Positions 46,681 through 56,336 are shown, numbered from the stretch's first letter. The stretch is DNA of 64,000 nucleotides from Cytophagaceae bacterium (GCA_027491315.1 JAIXWL010000001.1:496001-560000), one strand, 5' to 3'. Made by a program: numbers and translations. The notes: a model not told the origin generated them from the letters alone.

Positions 46681-48165
46681 ATGGGACATAGACATACCGA
46701 TCCATTTCGTTTATCGCATCCTGATTTAGAAAAGCTTAATCGGGGATTAGACCGACGAGATTTTTTGAAAAAGACCGCCATGGGTTTTGGTGCCATCGCG
46801 TTAAATGGCCTTTTGGCTTCAAATCAGGGGCATGGACAATCCATAGAGGAGCAAATCATGCAGGCATTGCCCAGAATTGCCCCCAAGGCCAAACGCGTGG
46901 TGTATTTATTCATGAGTGGAGGCCCCTCACAGTTTGAGACTTGGGATTATAAACCCGAACTCAGTAAGCGAATGGGTCAGGATTTACCCGATTCCATTCG
47001 TAAAGGACAACGTTTAACTGGCATGAGCGCCAATCAAGCGATTTTGCCCGTTGCGGCATCAGCCTATGGTTTTAGGCCCTATGGTCAAAGCCAAACTTGG
47101 GTGAGTGATTTATTGCCTTATACGGCTCAGGTGGTGGATGAATTATGTGTCATTAAATCCATGTTTACGGAACAAATCAACCATGATCCCGCTATTACCT
47201 TTTTTCAAACTGGACACCAATTGCCCGGTCGGCCATCCATCGGTTCTTGGATGAGTTATGGTTTGGGTTCGGAGAATCAAAACTTGCCCGCCTTTATCGT
47301 GATGGTCTCAAAGGATGCCTCTAAAGATCAACCCTTGTATGCTCGACTGTGGGGAAATGGCTTTTTGCCATCTGAACATCAAGGAGTTCAGTTTAGGTCA
47401 AGTAAAGACCCCGTTTTGTTTTTGTCGAATCCTGAAGGATATGATGGGCAAGATCGACAGGAAATGTTGGCATATTTGAAACAGTTGAATCAATTACAAA
47501 ATGAGTCTTGGGGAGATCCGGAAGTAGATGCGCGCATTGCTCAATATGAGATGGCATTCAAAATGCAAACTTCCGTACCCGAGGTGATGGATGTCTCAGA
47601 TGAACCGCAAGAGGTGTTTGATTTATACGGACCAAACAGTCGGGACAAAGGAAGCTTTGCGGCCAACTGTTTGTTGGCCAGAAAGCTCTTAGAAAAGGAT
47701 GTCCGTTTTGTTCAATTGTACCATCAAGGCTGGGACCACCATGATAGTTTACCTAAAAACATTGTGAACCAATGTAAGCAAACGGATCAGGCTACGGCCG
47801 CTTTGATCATGGATTTGAAACGAAGAGGGATGTTAGAAGATACTTTGGTGATTTGGGGTGGCGAGTTTGGTAGAACGGTTTATTCGCAAGGTAAATTATC
47901 ACCAACGGGTTATGGTCGAGATCATCATCCTAAGTGTTTTAGCATGTGGATGGCAGGAGCAGGAGTTAAGGCAGGTACAAGCTTTGGTCAGACCGATGAC
48001 TTTAGTTACAATATAGTCAAAGATCCCGTGCATGTGCATGATTTTCAAGCTACTTTGTTGCACTTGATGGGGATAGATCATGAGCAATTAGTGTATAAAT
48101 ACCAGGGTCGTCGTTTTCGACTAACCGATGTACACGGAAAAATAGTGAAGGGGATTTTAGCTTAA
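46681..48165 (+). CDS. DUF1501 family protein with Tat signal (sulfatase-fold)
   Basis: The 494-residue protein has a twin-arginine signal in DRRDFLKKTAMGFGAIALNG (residues 23-42), so it is folded before export. The body matches DUF1501: FMSGGPSQFETWDYKPEL, MFTEQINHDPAITFFQTG, HQGWDHHDSL, and WGGEFGRTVYSQGKLSPTG (in two parts), which resemble alkaline phosphatase/sulfatase metal-site loops. DUF1501 genes nearly always follow PSD1 genes in planctomycetes and verrucomicrobia, as here (four-base gap). The substrate is unknown. Confidence 0.92.
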   Translation: MGHRHTDPFRLSHPDLEKLNRGLDRRDFLKKTAMGFGAIALNGLLASNQGHGQSIEEQIMQALPRIAPKAKRVVYLFMSGGPSQFETWDYKPELSKRMGQDLPDSIRKGQRLTGMSANQAILPVAASAYGFRPYGQSQTWVSDLLPYTAQVVDELCVIKSMFTEQINHDPAITFFQTGHQLPGRPSIGSWMSYGLGSENQNLPAFIVMVSKDASKDQPLYARLWGNGFLPSEHQGVQFRSSKDPVLFLSNPEGYDGQDRQEMLAYLKQLNQLQNESWGDPEVDARIAQYEMAFKMQTSVPEVMDVSDEPQEVFDLYGPNSRDKGSFAANCLLARKLLEKDVRFVQLYHQGWDHHDSLPKNIVNQCKQTDQATAALIMDLKRRGMLEDTLVIWGGEFGRTVYSQGKLSPTGYGRDHHPKCFSMWMAGAGVKAGTSFGQTDDFSYNIVKDPVHVHDFQATLLHLMGIDHEQLVYKYQGRRFRLTDVHGKIVKGILA

Positions 48166-48191
48166 TTTTTTCAATTTCTAACGAATTTTCA

Positions 48192-49838
48192 ATGAAAACT
48201 TGCAGGTTTCTTTTGGCATTAATATTCACTTGGGTTGCCATGCCTAGTTGGGCGCAGAAAAATACCTATACCGCAGATGTCATTATTTATGGTGGTAATG
48301 CTTCGGCCATCATAGCGGCGGTCCAAGTAAAAAAAATGGGGCATAGTGTCATTGTGGTTTCACCAGATAAACATCTAGGGGGCTTAACAGCTGGAGGATT
48401 AGGCTTTTCGGATACGGGGAATAAAGAAGTGATTGGAGGCTTGTCGAGGGAGTTTTATCAAAGAATTTACCAACATTATCAAAAAGAAGAGAACTGGCTT
48501 TGGGAAAAGAAGTCGCAATATGGAAATAAAGGCCAAGGTACAGTGGCCATGGATGGGGCAAATAGAACCATGTGGATTTTTGAACCCCATGCTGCAGAGC
48601 GGGTATTTGAGGATTTGGTGAAGGAGTACCAAATTCAAGTATTGCGTGACGAATGGTTGGACCGCAGTAAACAAGGCATCCGATTAAAAGACAGCAAAAT
48701 TCAGGAGATGGTAACTTTGTCTAAGAAGCATTTTGTGGGTAAAATGTTCATTGATGCCACCTATGAAGGCGACTTGATGGCCTTGGCGGGAGTGAAATAC
48801 CATGTTGGAAGGGAAGCCAATTCGGTGTATGGAGAAAAATGGAATGGGGTACAAGTGGGAGTATTTCAGCATGGGCATTATTTCAAATCCAAAATTAGCC
48901 CATATGTGATTGCCAATGACCCCAGCAGTGGATTATTGCCAGAGGTTTCTACCGAAAAACCGGGTCCTAATGGCTCGGGTGATCATAAAATTCAGGCTTA
49001 TTGCTTTAGGATGTGTTTAAGCAATCATCCAGATAACCGCATTGCTTTTCCGAAGCCAGCAGGCTATGACCCGAATCGATATACTTTGTATGCCCGGGTC
49101 TTTGAAAGTGGTTGGCGAGAAACCTTTGATAAGTTTGACGCGATTCCGAATAGAAAGACGGATACCAATAACCATGGCCCATTTAGCACGGATTTTATCG
49201 GCAAAAACTACGATTATCCAGAGGCTAGTTATGCCCGCAGAAAAGCCATCATCAAAGAACACGAATTATACCAAAAAGGATTGATGTATTTCTTGCAAAA
49301 TGACCCTAGGGTGCCATCAGAGGTTCAGGAACGCATGAAAACTTGGGGATTGGCGAAGGATGAATTCAAGGACAACGGAGGCTGGCCGCATCAATTATAT
49401 GTGCGAGAAGCCCGCCGAATGTTGGGAAAATACGTGATGAAAGAAGCGGATGCCTTGGGAAAAACGAAAATCGAAGAACCGATTGGAATGGGTTCTTATT
49501 CTTTGGATTCACACAATGCGCAGCGCTTTGTGACGGCAGAAGGCTATGTCCAAAATGAGGGAGATATTGGAGTGCATCCAGATAAACCTTATTCCATTAG
49601 CTATGGCTCCATTGTCCCCAAAGAACAGGAATGTCAGAACTTATTGGTACCCGTTTGTTTGTCTAGCTCGCACATCGCCTATGGATCCATCCGCATGGAA
49701 CCCGTCTTTATGATATTGGGACAATCTGCAGCCACCGCAGCGGTATTGGCTATTCAGCAAAAAACCAGTACGCAGCAAGTGCCCTATTCGCTATTGAAAG
49801 ATCGACTTTTGAAAGATGGGCAGGTGGTGAGTTATTAG
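48192..49838 (+). CDS. Exported FAD-dependent oxidoreductase
   Basis: The 548-residue protein has a signal peptide to about residue 21. The FAD-binding Rossmann motif YTADVIIYGGNASAIIAAVQ (residues about 25-45) uses GGNASA in place of the common GxGxxG. GGLTAGGLGFSD and IDATYEGDLMALAG are typical of the xanthan-lyase-like/FAD-dependent group found in secreted sugar clusters. SYGSIVPKEQECQNLLVPVCLSSSH lies near the end (split by the FAD tail loop). It is the last gene of the 41313-49838 operon and probably oxidises a sugar or polyol with the upstream cytochromes as acceptors; that role is inference. Confidence 0.87.
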   Translation: MKTCRFLLALIFTWVAMPSWAQKNTYTADVIIYGGNASAIIAAVQVKKMGHSVIVVSPDKHLGGLTAGGLGFSDTGNKEVIGGLSREFYQRIYQHYQKEENWLWEKKSQYGNKGQGTVAMDGANRTMWIFEPHAAERVFEDLVKEYQIQVLRDEWLDRSKQGIRLKDSKIQEMVTLSKKHFVGKMFIDATYEGDLMALAGVKYHVGREANSVYGEKWNGVQVGVFQHGHYFKSKISPYVIANDPSSGLLPEVSTEKPGPNGSGDHKIQAYCFRMCLSNHPDNRIAFPKPAGYDPNRYTLYARVFESGWRETFDKFDAIPNRKTDTNNHGPFSTDFIGKNYDYPEASYARRKAIIKEHELYQKGLMYFLQNDPRVPSEVQERMKTWGLAKDEFKDNGGWPHQLYVREARRMLGKYVMKEADALGKTKIEEPIGMGSYSLDSHNAQRFVTAEGYVQNEGDIGVHPDKPYSISYGSIVPKEQECQNLLVPVCLSSSHIAYGSIRMEPVFMILGQSAATAAVLAIQQKTSTQQVPYSLLKDRLLKDGQVVSY

Positions 49839-50208
49839 TTATTAGGGGTTAGGGTTTAGAATGTAGAATGTAGAATGAAGAGTGAAGAATGTCTTGTCCT
49901 GATATAGGTTGACCGTTTAAGTATTTCTGGCAAATTCAAATTTTGGGATTTTATGGTCAAATTAATAAGGCAATTTTACTCGTATATTACATACGAGGGT
50001 AAATTTTCTCAAATTTTGCCCTCGTTCCCTAGATAAGAGTAAAAATTACCCTCGTTTGTTCCCATAAATTTTAGGGAATCTATTTGATATCATTTTAGAA
50101 ACAGAGTGATTTACCTGTAGGCAAATGATCAAATGTGGCTTTTGACCATTCTATTTAGGGAAAAGATACCACAAATTCTACATTCTACATTTTTCATTCT
50201 ACATTCTA
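49839..50208. other. Gene-free 370 bases bounded by inverted GAATGTAGAATG arms
   Basis: Left edge (49858-49890) reads GAATGTAGAATGTAGAATGA with a degenerate continuation. The right edge (50173-50209) reads ATTCTACATTCTACAT and CATTCTACATTCTA, its complement. Inside, ACGAGGGTAAATTTT and AAAAATTACCCTCGT form a second inverted pair around 50003-50063. No open frame with family likeness was found. It lies between convergent genes and could be a small non-autonomous element or a decayed one. Confidence 0.6.
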
Positions 50209-51651
50209 TCAAAGCAAATCCTTAAACTGATACCCCTCCGTAATGCGTTCCTTACTCAATTTACGGTATTCGGCTAATCCCCAAAGCACTAATTCCTTCA
50301 TGAAATAGCGATCTTCCTTCTTGACTTTTGGGATGTATTTTTTCAATAAATCATCCAAAGGTTTGATGGAGTCTAAGCTACTTTGGTATTCTGCATCTGG
50401 ACAATCATCCGTAATCACCACACCGCCTTCCGTGAAGATAAATTCCAATAAAGGATCATAAGGGCTCACTAAATCCTTTTTGTTTAATTTCTCAATCTTA
50501 GGAAAATAGTTGGGGAAAAAATGATGCACCGCCTGACTGATTAGCTGTTGGGCTACTTCTGCTGCCCCTTCTTGCTCGCCTTCATACACTAACTCTACTT
50601 TTCCTGTAATGGATGGAACGATGCCCATGAAATCTGATAATCGCAAAGAAGTATGTTCATCACCAGCTCTCAAGGAACGTCTTTCGGCAGCGCTCATTAA
50701 GTTTTCCAATGCGGTGATGCTCATGCGCGCACTTACACCACTTTTGGCATCTACAAATTCACTATCTCTTGCCACAAAGCTAATTTGTTCCAAAATATCC
50801 ATGGCCAAATCAGGAATGTACACGCGGTCTTTTTGCTCTTTTTCTAGCTTGGCTTCCTGCGACGTAATGGTTTTGGCAATTTCGATGCTTTCAGGATAGT
50901 GTGTCAAGATTTGAGAACCAATACGGTCTTTCAAAGGAGTAACAATACTACCACGGTTGGTATAATCCTCTGGGTTAGCCGTAAAAATAAATTGCAAATC
51001 CAAAGGCATGCGCAATTTGAATCCACGGATTTGAATATCACCCTCTTGTAAAATATTGAACAAAGCCACTTGAATGCGGGCTTGTAAATCGGGTAATTCA
51101 TTGATGACAAAAATACAGCGATTGGCACGAGGAATCATCCCAAAATGTATCACTCGGTCATCGGCATAAGAAAGCTTTAAATTAGCTGCTTTAATGGGGT
51201 CTACATCCCCAATTAAGTCGGCCACCGTCACATCAGGGGTAGCTAATTTTTCAAAGAATCGCTCATCACGGTGTAACCATGAAATAGGTGTTGCATCTCC
51301 TTTTTCAGCAATCAAATCTTTGGCATACCGTGAAATCGGCTGAAAGGGATCATCGTTGATTTCTGAACCGCTGACAAAAGGAATATATTCATCCAAAAGT
51401 GTGACCATCAACCGTGCCAACCGGGTTTTCGCCTGTCCACGTAGGCCAAGTAAGTTAATGTTATGTCGAGATAAAATAGCTCTCTCCAGCTCAGGAATAA
51501 CCGTGTGTTCAAAACCATGCACTCCTTCAAACGGAGTTTGTCCCGACTTGATTTTGGCAATCAAATTTTGTCTTAATTCATCTTTGATTCCTCTACTCGT
51601 ATAACCTGATTTTTTTAACTCTCCTAAGGTGGCAATGTTGTTCATGGACAT
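50209..51651 (-). CDS. MoxR-like AAA ATPase (magnesium-chelatase ChlI type)
   Basis: The 480-residue protein has Walker A GLRGQAKT (Gly69 to Thr76) and a Walker B-like strand CIFVINELPDL, where Asn-Glu replaces the more common Asp-Glu. FTANPEDYTNRG is the sensor-1 region and ARMSITALENLMSAAERR the sensor-2 helix. Members load or activate partner VWA proteins. The gene follows the VWA gene with six bases between, forming a MoxR/VWA-type pair. It is not linked to chlorophyll synthesis here. The true target is unknown. Confidence 0.87.
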   Translation of the reverse strand: MSMNNIATLGELKKSGYTSRGIKDELRQNLIAKIKSGQTPFEGVHGFEHTVIPELERAILSRHNINLLGLRGQAKTRLARLMVTLLDEYIPFVSGSEINDDPFQPISRYAKDLIAEKGDATPISWLHRDERFFEKLATPDVTVADLIGDVDPIKAANLKLSYADDRVIHFGMIPRANRCIFVINELPDLQARIQVALFNILQEGDIQIRGFKLRMPLDLQFIFTANPEDYTNRGSIVTPLKDRIGSQILTHYPESIEIAKTITSQEAKLEKEQKDRVYIPDLAMDILEQISFVARDSEFVDAKSGVSARMSITALENLMSAAERRSLRAGDEHTSLRLSDFMGIVPSITGKVELVYEGEQEGAAEVAQQLISQAVHHFFPNYFPKIEKLNKKDLVSPYDPLLEFIFTEGGVVITDDCPDAEYQSSLDSIKPLDDLLKKYIPKVKKEDRYFMKELVLWGLAEYRKLSKERITEGYQFKDLL

Positions 51652-51657
51652 GTGGCT

Positions 51658-52776
51658 TTATTTAATGCGTTTTTTTCGATTCGTTTCGTAGTCTTCAAAG
51701 ATCATTTCTCCCAGTCCTTTTAGCCCTGTATAAAAGGCTTTGCCTTGATTGGCTTGGGTAAATTCATTCACAAATCGTTGCAGGTATTGATCCCGAGCAA
51801 TCATGAATGTGGTGATAGGAATATGTAATTTTCGTGCTTGCTGAGCTTGGGTATAGCATTTGTCAACAATGTACTCATCTAGGCCATTGCTATTCATGAA
51901 GTACTCCCCATTCGGTAATTTCACACAGCTGGGTTTACCATCTGTGATCATGAAAATCTGCTTATTGGTATTTCTTTTTCTTCTTAAAATATCCATAGCG
52001 AGCTGTAAGCCTGCCACGGTGTTGGTATGGTAAGGACCTACTTTGAGGTAGGGCAAATCTTTGATGGAAATACTCCAGGCGTCATTGCCAAAGACCAAAA
52101 TATCCAAAGTGTCTTTAGGGTAGCGTGTTGTGATAAGTTCGGCTAAGGCCATGGCTACCTTTTTGGCTGGGGTAATTCGGTCTTCTCCGTACAAAATCAT
52201 GCTATGACTGATGTCTATCATCAGCACGGTACTCATTTGAGATTTATGTAAGGATTCTTCGACCACCAAGTCATCTTCGCTGAGTTGGAATTGGTCCATG
52301 CCATGATTAATCTGGGCATTGCGTAGACTTTCTGTCAAAGAAATTTTTTCTAAACTGTCGCCAAAACGGTATTCACGAAACTCACCCGTATGTTCATCGC
52401 CACTACCGGGATGTTTGCTTTTATGGTTTCCTGACCCACTGCGTTTTAAGTCACCAAAAATCGTATCCAGCGCTTGTTGACGAATGGCTCTCTCTGTTTT
52501 GGCGGTGATGCCCAAACCCGAACTCCCATCTTCCTTCGTTTCGTCCCGTATATAGCCTCTTTTTTTCAGGTCTTCAATGAAATCGTCGATGGTATAGGCC
52601 TCATCCGTTAGCTGATATTCTTTATCTAATTCCCGAAGCCAGTCGATCGCCTCATCCAAATCACCAGAAGTATGCACAATCAGCTCTTTGAAAATAGCAA
52701 AAAGCTTATCGAAAGGGCTCTGATTCTCAGGCTCATAGATTTTAAAATAGAAGGCTCTTTTATTTTCTTGACTCAT
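51658..52776 (-). CDS. VWA domain protein, partner of the AAA ATPase
   Basis: The 372-residue protein has an N-terminal helical region and a charged stretch. A VWA domain starts near residue 180, with MIDISHSM giving the MIDAS Asp188-x-Ser190-x-Ser192 and MITDGKPSC as the later Asp motif. No signal peptide or membrane helix is seen, so the pair is cytoplasmic. It precedes the AAA gene by six bases, and the two probably form a metal-dependent chaperone or remodelling complex. Confidence 0.88.
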   Translation of the reverse strand: MSQENKRAFYFKIYEPENQSPFDKLFAIFKELIVHTSGDLDEAIDWLRELDKEYQLTDEAYTIDDFIEDLKKRGYIRDETKEDGSSGLGITAKTERAIRQQALDTIFGDLKRSGSGNHKSKHPGSGDEHTGEFREYRFGDSLEKISLTESLRNAQINHGMDQFQLSEDDLVVEESLHKSQMSTVLMIDISHSMILYGEDRITPAKKVAMALAELITTRYPKDTLDILVFGNDAWSISIKDLPYLKVGPYHTNTVAGLQLAMDILRRKRNTNKQIFMITDGKPSCVKLPNGEYFMNSNGLDEYIVDKCYTQAQQARKLHIPITTFMIARDQYLQRFVNEFTQANQGKAFYTGLKGLGEMIFEDYETNRKKRIK

Positions 52777-52849
52777 GTCATGGGGTTGGGAAGCTTTATA
52801 GTAACGCTAATCTAGGCTTTTCTGTTTCATAAATGTAAAAATATGCAGG

Positions 52850-53680
52850 ATGAGTTTGAATTCGGACTGGCAAAGTTTTTTAAGCGGCTTGAATTCCATA
52901 TTTTTACCAGGCAAAATTATACCTATGAGCGTAGAAAAATTTCTTCAAATTGCCTTGAGTATAGGTAGCCGATATTACTTGGTGGCAGGAGTATACTTCT
53001 TGATTTTCTATGTCCTTTTTAGGAGGGCCTTATCCAGTAAAAAAATACAAGCTGCATTTCCTGCTAACAAGGATTATTTGCGTGAAATGGCTTATTCATT
53101 TGGGACCATAATTCTTTTTGCGGCCGTACCCATTTTCATTGTACAAAACCCAGCCGTAAGGCCCTATACGACGCTTTATGACCGAATGAATGAGATGGGT
53201 TGGGGCTATTATTGGTTCGCGTATTTGTTGATGTTTTTAATGCACGACACCTATTTCTATTGGGCTCATCGAATTATGCACCATCCAAGTATTTTCAAAT
53301 GGGTCCATAAAGTACATCATTTGTCGACTAACCCTTCGCCCTGGGCGGCTTATGCCTTTCACCCTTTGGAATCTATCGTAGAAACGGGCATTTTTGTCCT
53401 ATTTGTTTTTACGATTCCAGTGCATCAAAGTCACATATATTTGTTCTTCTTTTTCTCCATCATTTACAATGCTTATGGCCATTTGGGATGGGAATTATAT
53501 CCAGCAGGTTTTTCTAAAACTTGGATTGGCAAATGGATTAATACTTCGGTAAGTCATAACCAGCATCATAAATATTTTAAAGGAAATTATGGCTTGTATT
53601 TGCTGTTTTGGGACCGGATTATGGGAACTTTACGCGAAGATTATGATGCGACTTTTGAAAAAGTAAAGCAAAAAACATAA
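52850..53680 (+). CDS. Sterol desaturase / fatty acid hydroxylase family membrane protein
   Basis: The 276-residue protein has about five transmembrane helices and the three histidine boxes that bind the di-iron centre: HDTYFYWAHRIMHH, HKVHHLS and HNQHHKYF. Family members desaturate or hydroxylate lipids, carotenoids or hopanoids with oxygen. An internal ATG at 52925 is a possible alternative start. A secreted phosphoesterase-like gene follows nine bases later. Confidence 0.92.
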   Translation: MSLNSDWQSFLSGLNSIFLPGKIIPMSVEKFLQIALSIGSRYYLVAGVYFLIFYVLFRRALSSKKIQAAFPANKDYLREMAYSFGTIILFAAVPIFIVQNPAVRPYTTLYDRMNEMGWGYYWFAYLLMFLMHDTYFYWAHRIMHHPSIFKWVHKVHHLSTNPSPWAAYAFHPLESIVETGIFVLFVFTIPVHQSHIYLFFFFSIIYNAYGHLGWELYPAGFSKTWIGKWINTSVSHNQHHKYFKGNYGLYLLFWDRIMGTLREDYDATFEKVKQKT

Positions 53681-53689
53681 ACCTATCTT

Positions 53690-54610
53690 ATGAAATTTTT
53701 ATCAACATTCCTTTTCAGCTTACTGCTGTGTCTGGGAGCTTTCGCTCAAAACAAAAAATTTGATTTCATCGCGTTTGGAGATATGCCCTATAAATTGCCT
53801 GAAGACTATGCTAGGTTTGAGGGAGTGATCAACAAGATAAATCAAGAGAAACCTGTTTTTAGTGTTCATGTGGGAGACATTAAATCCGGGTCTACCCCAT
53901 GCTCTACGGAGTACTTTTATAAAATACATCAGTATTTTGAAACCTTTGATCAGCCTTTGGTATATACACCTGGTGATAACGAATGGACGGATTGTCACCG
54001 CAAAGCTGCTGGAGAATATGATGCCAATGAACGCTTAAAAGAACTGAGAAAAGTGTTTTTTGCTAAGAAGGAAAGCTTTGGGAAGAAGAAGATTAAATTA
54101 GTTTCTCAATCTGAGAATCCTGCTTTTGCTAACTATGTTGAAAATAATGCTTGGGAATATGGTGGGATACAATTCGTGACGATTCACTTAGTGGGTTCCA
54201 ACAATAATTTGAAAGGGGGAAATGCCGATAACTCGGAATTTAATGATCGCGAAAAGGCCAATCAAGCGTGGTTGGAGGAAGTGTTTGCGAAGGCGAGCAA
54301 TAAGAAAGGTTTGGTGTTTTTTACACAGGCCGACATGTTTTACCATGGTGCTGTTCCAACCGGATTTACCCAAATTGTAGAGAAATTAACAGCATTAACC
54401 CGGGCCTATGGAAAGCCTGTTTTGTGGATCAATGGAGATTCACATCGCTTGATTATAGAGAAGCCATTGTTGATGCCAGATAAGAAATCGACGATATTGA
54501 ATTTTACGCGTTTACAAGTTTTTGGAGAGGCGGATATGGAAGCGGTTCGGGTGATTGTTGACCCTAAATCATCACAATTATTTTTGTTCGAACAATTGAT
54601 GGTGGACTAA
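53690..54610 (+). CDS. Secreted metallophosphoesterase-like protein
   Basis: The 306-residue protein has a signal peptide (MKFLSTFLFSLLLCLGAFAQ). The calcineurin-like core has FIAFGDMPY, HVGDIKSG and YTPGDNEW, which correspond to the GDxH/GDxx/GDNE metal motifs in an altered form, plus a late NGDSHR for the GHxH-type motif. It probably cleaves phosphoester bonds in the periplasm. Its end overlaps the convergent SGNH gene by four bases. Confidence 0.8.
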   Translation: MKFLSTFLFSLLLCLGAFAQNKKFDFIAFGDMPYKLPEDYARFEGVINKINQEKPVFSVHVGDIKSGSTPCSTEYFYKIHQYFETFDQPLVYTPGDNEWTDCHRKAAGEYDANERLKELRKVFFAKKESFGKKKIKLVSQSENPAFANYVENNAWEYGGIQFVTIHLVGSNNNLKGGNADNSEFNDREKANQAWLEEVFAKASNKKGLVFFTQADMFYHGAVPTGFTQIVEKLTALTRAYGKPVLWINGDSHRLIIEKPLLMPDKKSTILNFTRLQVFGEADMEAVRVIVDPKSSQLFLFEQLMVD

Positions 54611-55536
54611 GGAGCGAGCATCGCATCTATTTGCTTGTCTATGGCTAAAGATAATTGTAGGGCTTCCATCAAAGGAAGTCCTTTTTTCATTTCAGGTCGC
54701 CGATGTCCTGTCGAAACAAGCCAAGCATCCTTCATCAAATTATGTCTTTGCACAATGAGCTGATAGAAAGCCTGAGGGTCTTTCAGATTCGATAAAGCTT
54801 GGAGGATGGAGTTCGATTGAAGTATATTCTTTTGACCTAAGTGAAATAAAATTTGTTGGGCCATAAGCCAATGTCCCAATTCTCCCGGATGAACACCATC
54901 CTTCGCTAAAGCAAAATTTGGGTCTATCTTTTGTTGGTTCGATTGGTATTGTTTCATAGGAAAATGCACATCAATCACCTCCCAGTTTTTTTGTTGGATG
55001 AGCCAGTCTGAATAGCGATCTAGTACTTGGGAATAGCCTAATTTTTTCCCTAATAATTCATCGTAAGGGGCGGGAGTCAAGTGTATGATTTTAGAACCCC
55101 GATCTTCAATTTGGGCATGTAGCCAAGTAATGCCATCTTTAAATTTTTGAAAACGAAGGGAATCCAAAGGCAGGTAAATGCCATCGTTCATGCCATAGGA
55201 AGCAAAAACAATATCGGGTTGGGTTTGAAGTAGCACACGGTCCAATCTTTCGTGTAAATCTGGCCTAGGAAATCGCCCATCGGCATGTCCTTCTTCTGAC
55301 AAGCCTGAGACGGTTTCACTAGGTAAACCGGCATTGATGAATTCAATTTTATGTTGGGGAAAATGGGCCTTGTGGTAAGCTTCTATCGCCTGCACATAAC
55401 CAGCAGCATAGGTGATGCTATTTCCTAGAAAAAGCACTCGTTTGACGGAGTCATCAAATAGCTGAGCTTGTAAACTACTCCATGAGCAAATGAAAAGTAA
55501 ACATATCCAGGGCAATGGTGTCTTTTTTAGCCTCAT
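54607..55536 (-). CDS. Secreted SGNH/GDSL hydrolase
   Basis: The 309-residue protein has a signal peptide and block I FLGNSITYAAGY with the nucleophilic Ser. NAGLPSETVSGL supplies the Gly block, ASYGMNDGIY the Asn block, and DGVHPGELGH the catalytic Asp and His. It is a probable esterase for acyl groups on sugars. The start overlaps the stop of the DUF1080 gene by four bases, and both lie downstream of the 998-residue dehydrogenase. Confidence 0.87.
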   Translation of the reverse strand: MRLKKTPLPWICLLFICSWSSLQAQLFDDSVKRVLFLGNSITYAAGYVQAIEAYHKAHFPQHKIEFINAGLPSETVSGLSEEGHADGRFPRPDLHERLDRVLLQTQPDIVFASYGMNDGIYLPLDSLRFQKFKDGITWLHAQIEDRGSKIIHLTPAPYDELLGKKLGYSQVLDRYSDWLIQQKNWEVIDVHFPMKQYQSNQQKIDPNFALAKDGVHPGELGHWLMAQQILFHLGQKNILQSNSILQALSNLKDPQAFYQLIVQRHNLMKDAWLVSTGHRRPEMKKGLPLMEALQLSLAIDKQIDAMLAP

Positions 55537-56336
55537 TTTTTTCTGGATTTTGGAATGGGTAAAACTTGAATTTCGATATTTCTAAAATCGATTTCTTGTC
55601 CTTCGCTTTGCAGAGCAATATATCCCTCTTTCAATAATTTTCCATCAATTTTGATCGCAGGATCATAGCCATTGGCCACACCTCCACCAATTTGAGGTTG
55701 GGTATATTCCAATACCTTTTCTCCATTGATGTAATGGCTTACTAAGGAATCTCCTAGTACTACGAGTTCGGCTTTTACCCATTGATCTCCTTCATAGGTC
55801 TTAGAACTAGAGTTAATGCAATGCCTCGGATCTTTTCTACCCTGATAAAATACATCCGTTCCGGGTGAGCACATATTTCCTGTGGGTCTAGGTTTTCCAT
55901 CGCCTAAGCCGGCCAAAAATTGCATTTCCACAGAAATTGGCCAATCCTGTTCTTTTGGCATGGTTTTGGGGTCTTGAGAGTGGAACATGACACCCGAGTT
56001 TTTTAAGGTATAATCGGGGGCATCTTTTCTCCAAATACCCGTAAATCGATACTCTAAGCGGAGTTTATAGTATGAAAACGGTTTTTTATAATACAAATGC
56101 CCATAGCGATTATTAAAATGGTCGTATTGGTCATACCGCACATTAATCATGCCATCTTCTACCCGGAATGTTTGACCGTAATTATCTCCCACTTCATGGT
56201 GGTATATTTTTACAGTCCAATCTTTGATGTCTTTCCCATTAAATAAGGAAACCCATTTTTCTTTTTTAGGCTTGAGACAAAAGGCATTAAATGCCAATAA
56301 TAGGGCGATACATGCTAGTGCTGTTTTGGACATCAT
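55533..56336 (-). CDS. DUF1080 / 3-keto-disaccharide hydrolase domain protein
   Basis: The 267-residue protein has a signal peptide and a concanavalin-like domain with the DUF1080 opening WVSLFNGKDIKDWTVKIYHH (in the first 50 residues). NSGVMFHSQDP, SVEMQFLAGLGDG and a late GYIALQSEGQEIDFRNIEI are all typical. Some relatives hydrolyse 3-keto-disaccharides, which fits the dehydrogenase gene upstream. It overlaps the SGNH gene by four bases. Confidence 0.9.
   Translation of the reverse strand: MMSKTALACIALLLAFNAFCLKPKKEKWVSLFNGKDIKDWTVKIYHHEVGDNYGQTFRVEDGMINVRYDQYDHFNNRYGHLYYKKPFSYYKLRLEYRFTGIWRKDAPDYTLKNSGVMFHSQDPKTMPKEQDWPISVEMQFLAGLGDGKPRPTGNMCSPGTDVFYQGRKDPRHCINSSSKTYEGDQWVKAELVVLGDSLVSHYINGEKVLEYTQPQIGGGVANGYDPAIKIDGKLLKEGYIALQSEGQEIDFRNIEIQVLPIPKSRKK

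Noticed and set aside
51658-52776. True magnesium chelatase for bacteriochlorophyll
   Set aside because: No BchH or other pigment genes are present; the ChlI/ChlD likeness is shared by general MoxR/VWA pairs.
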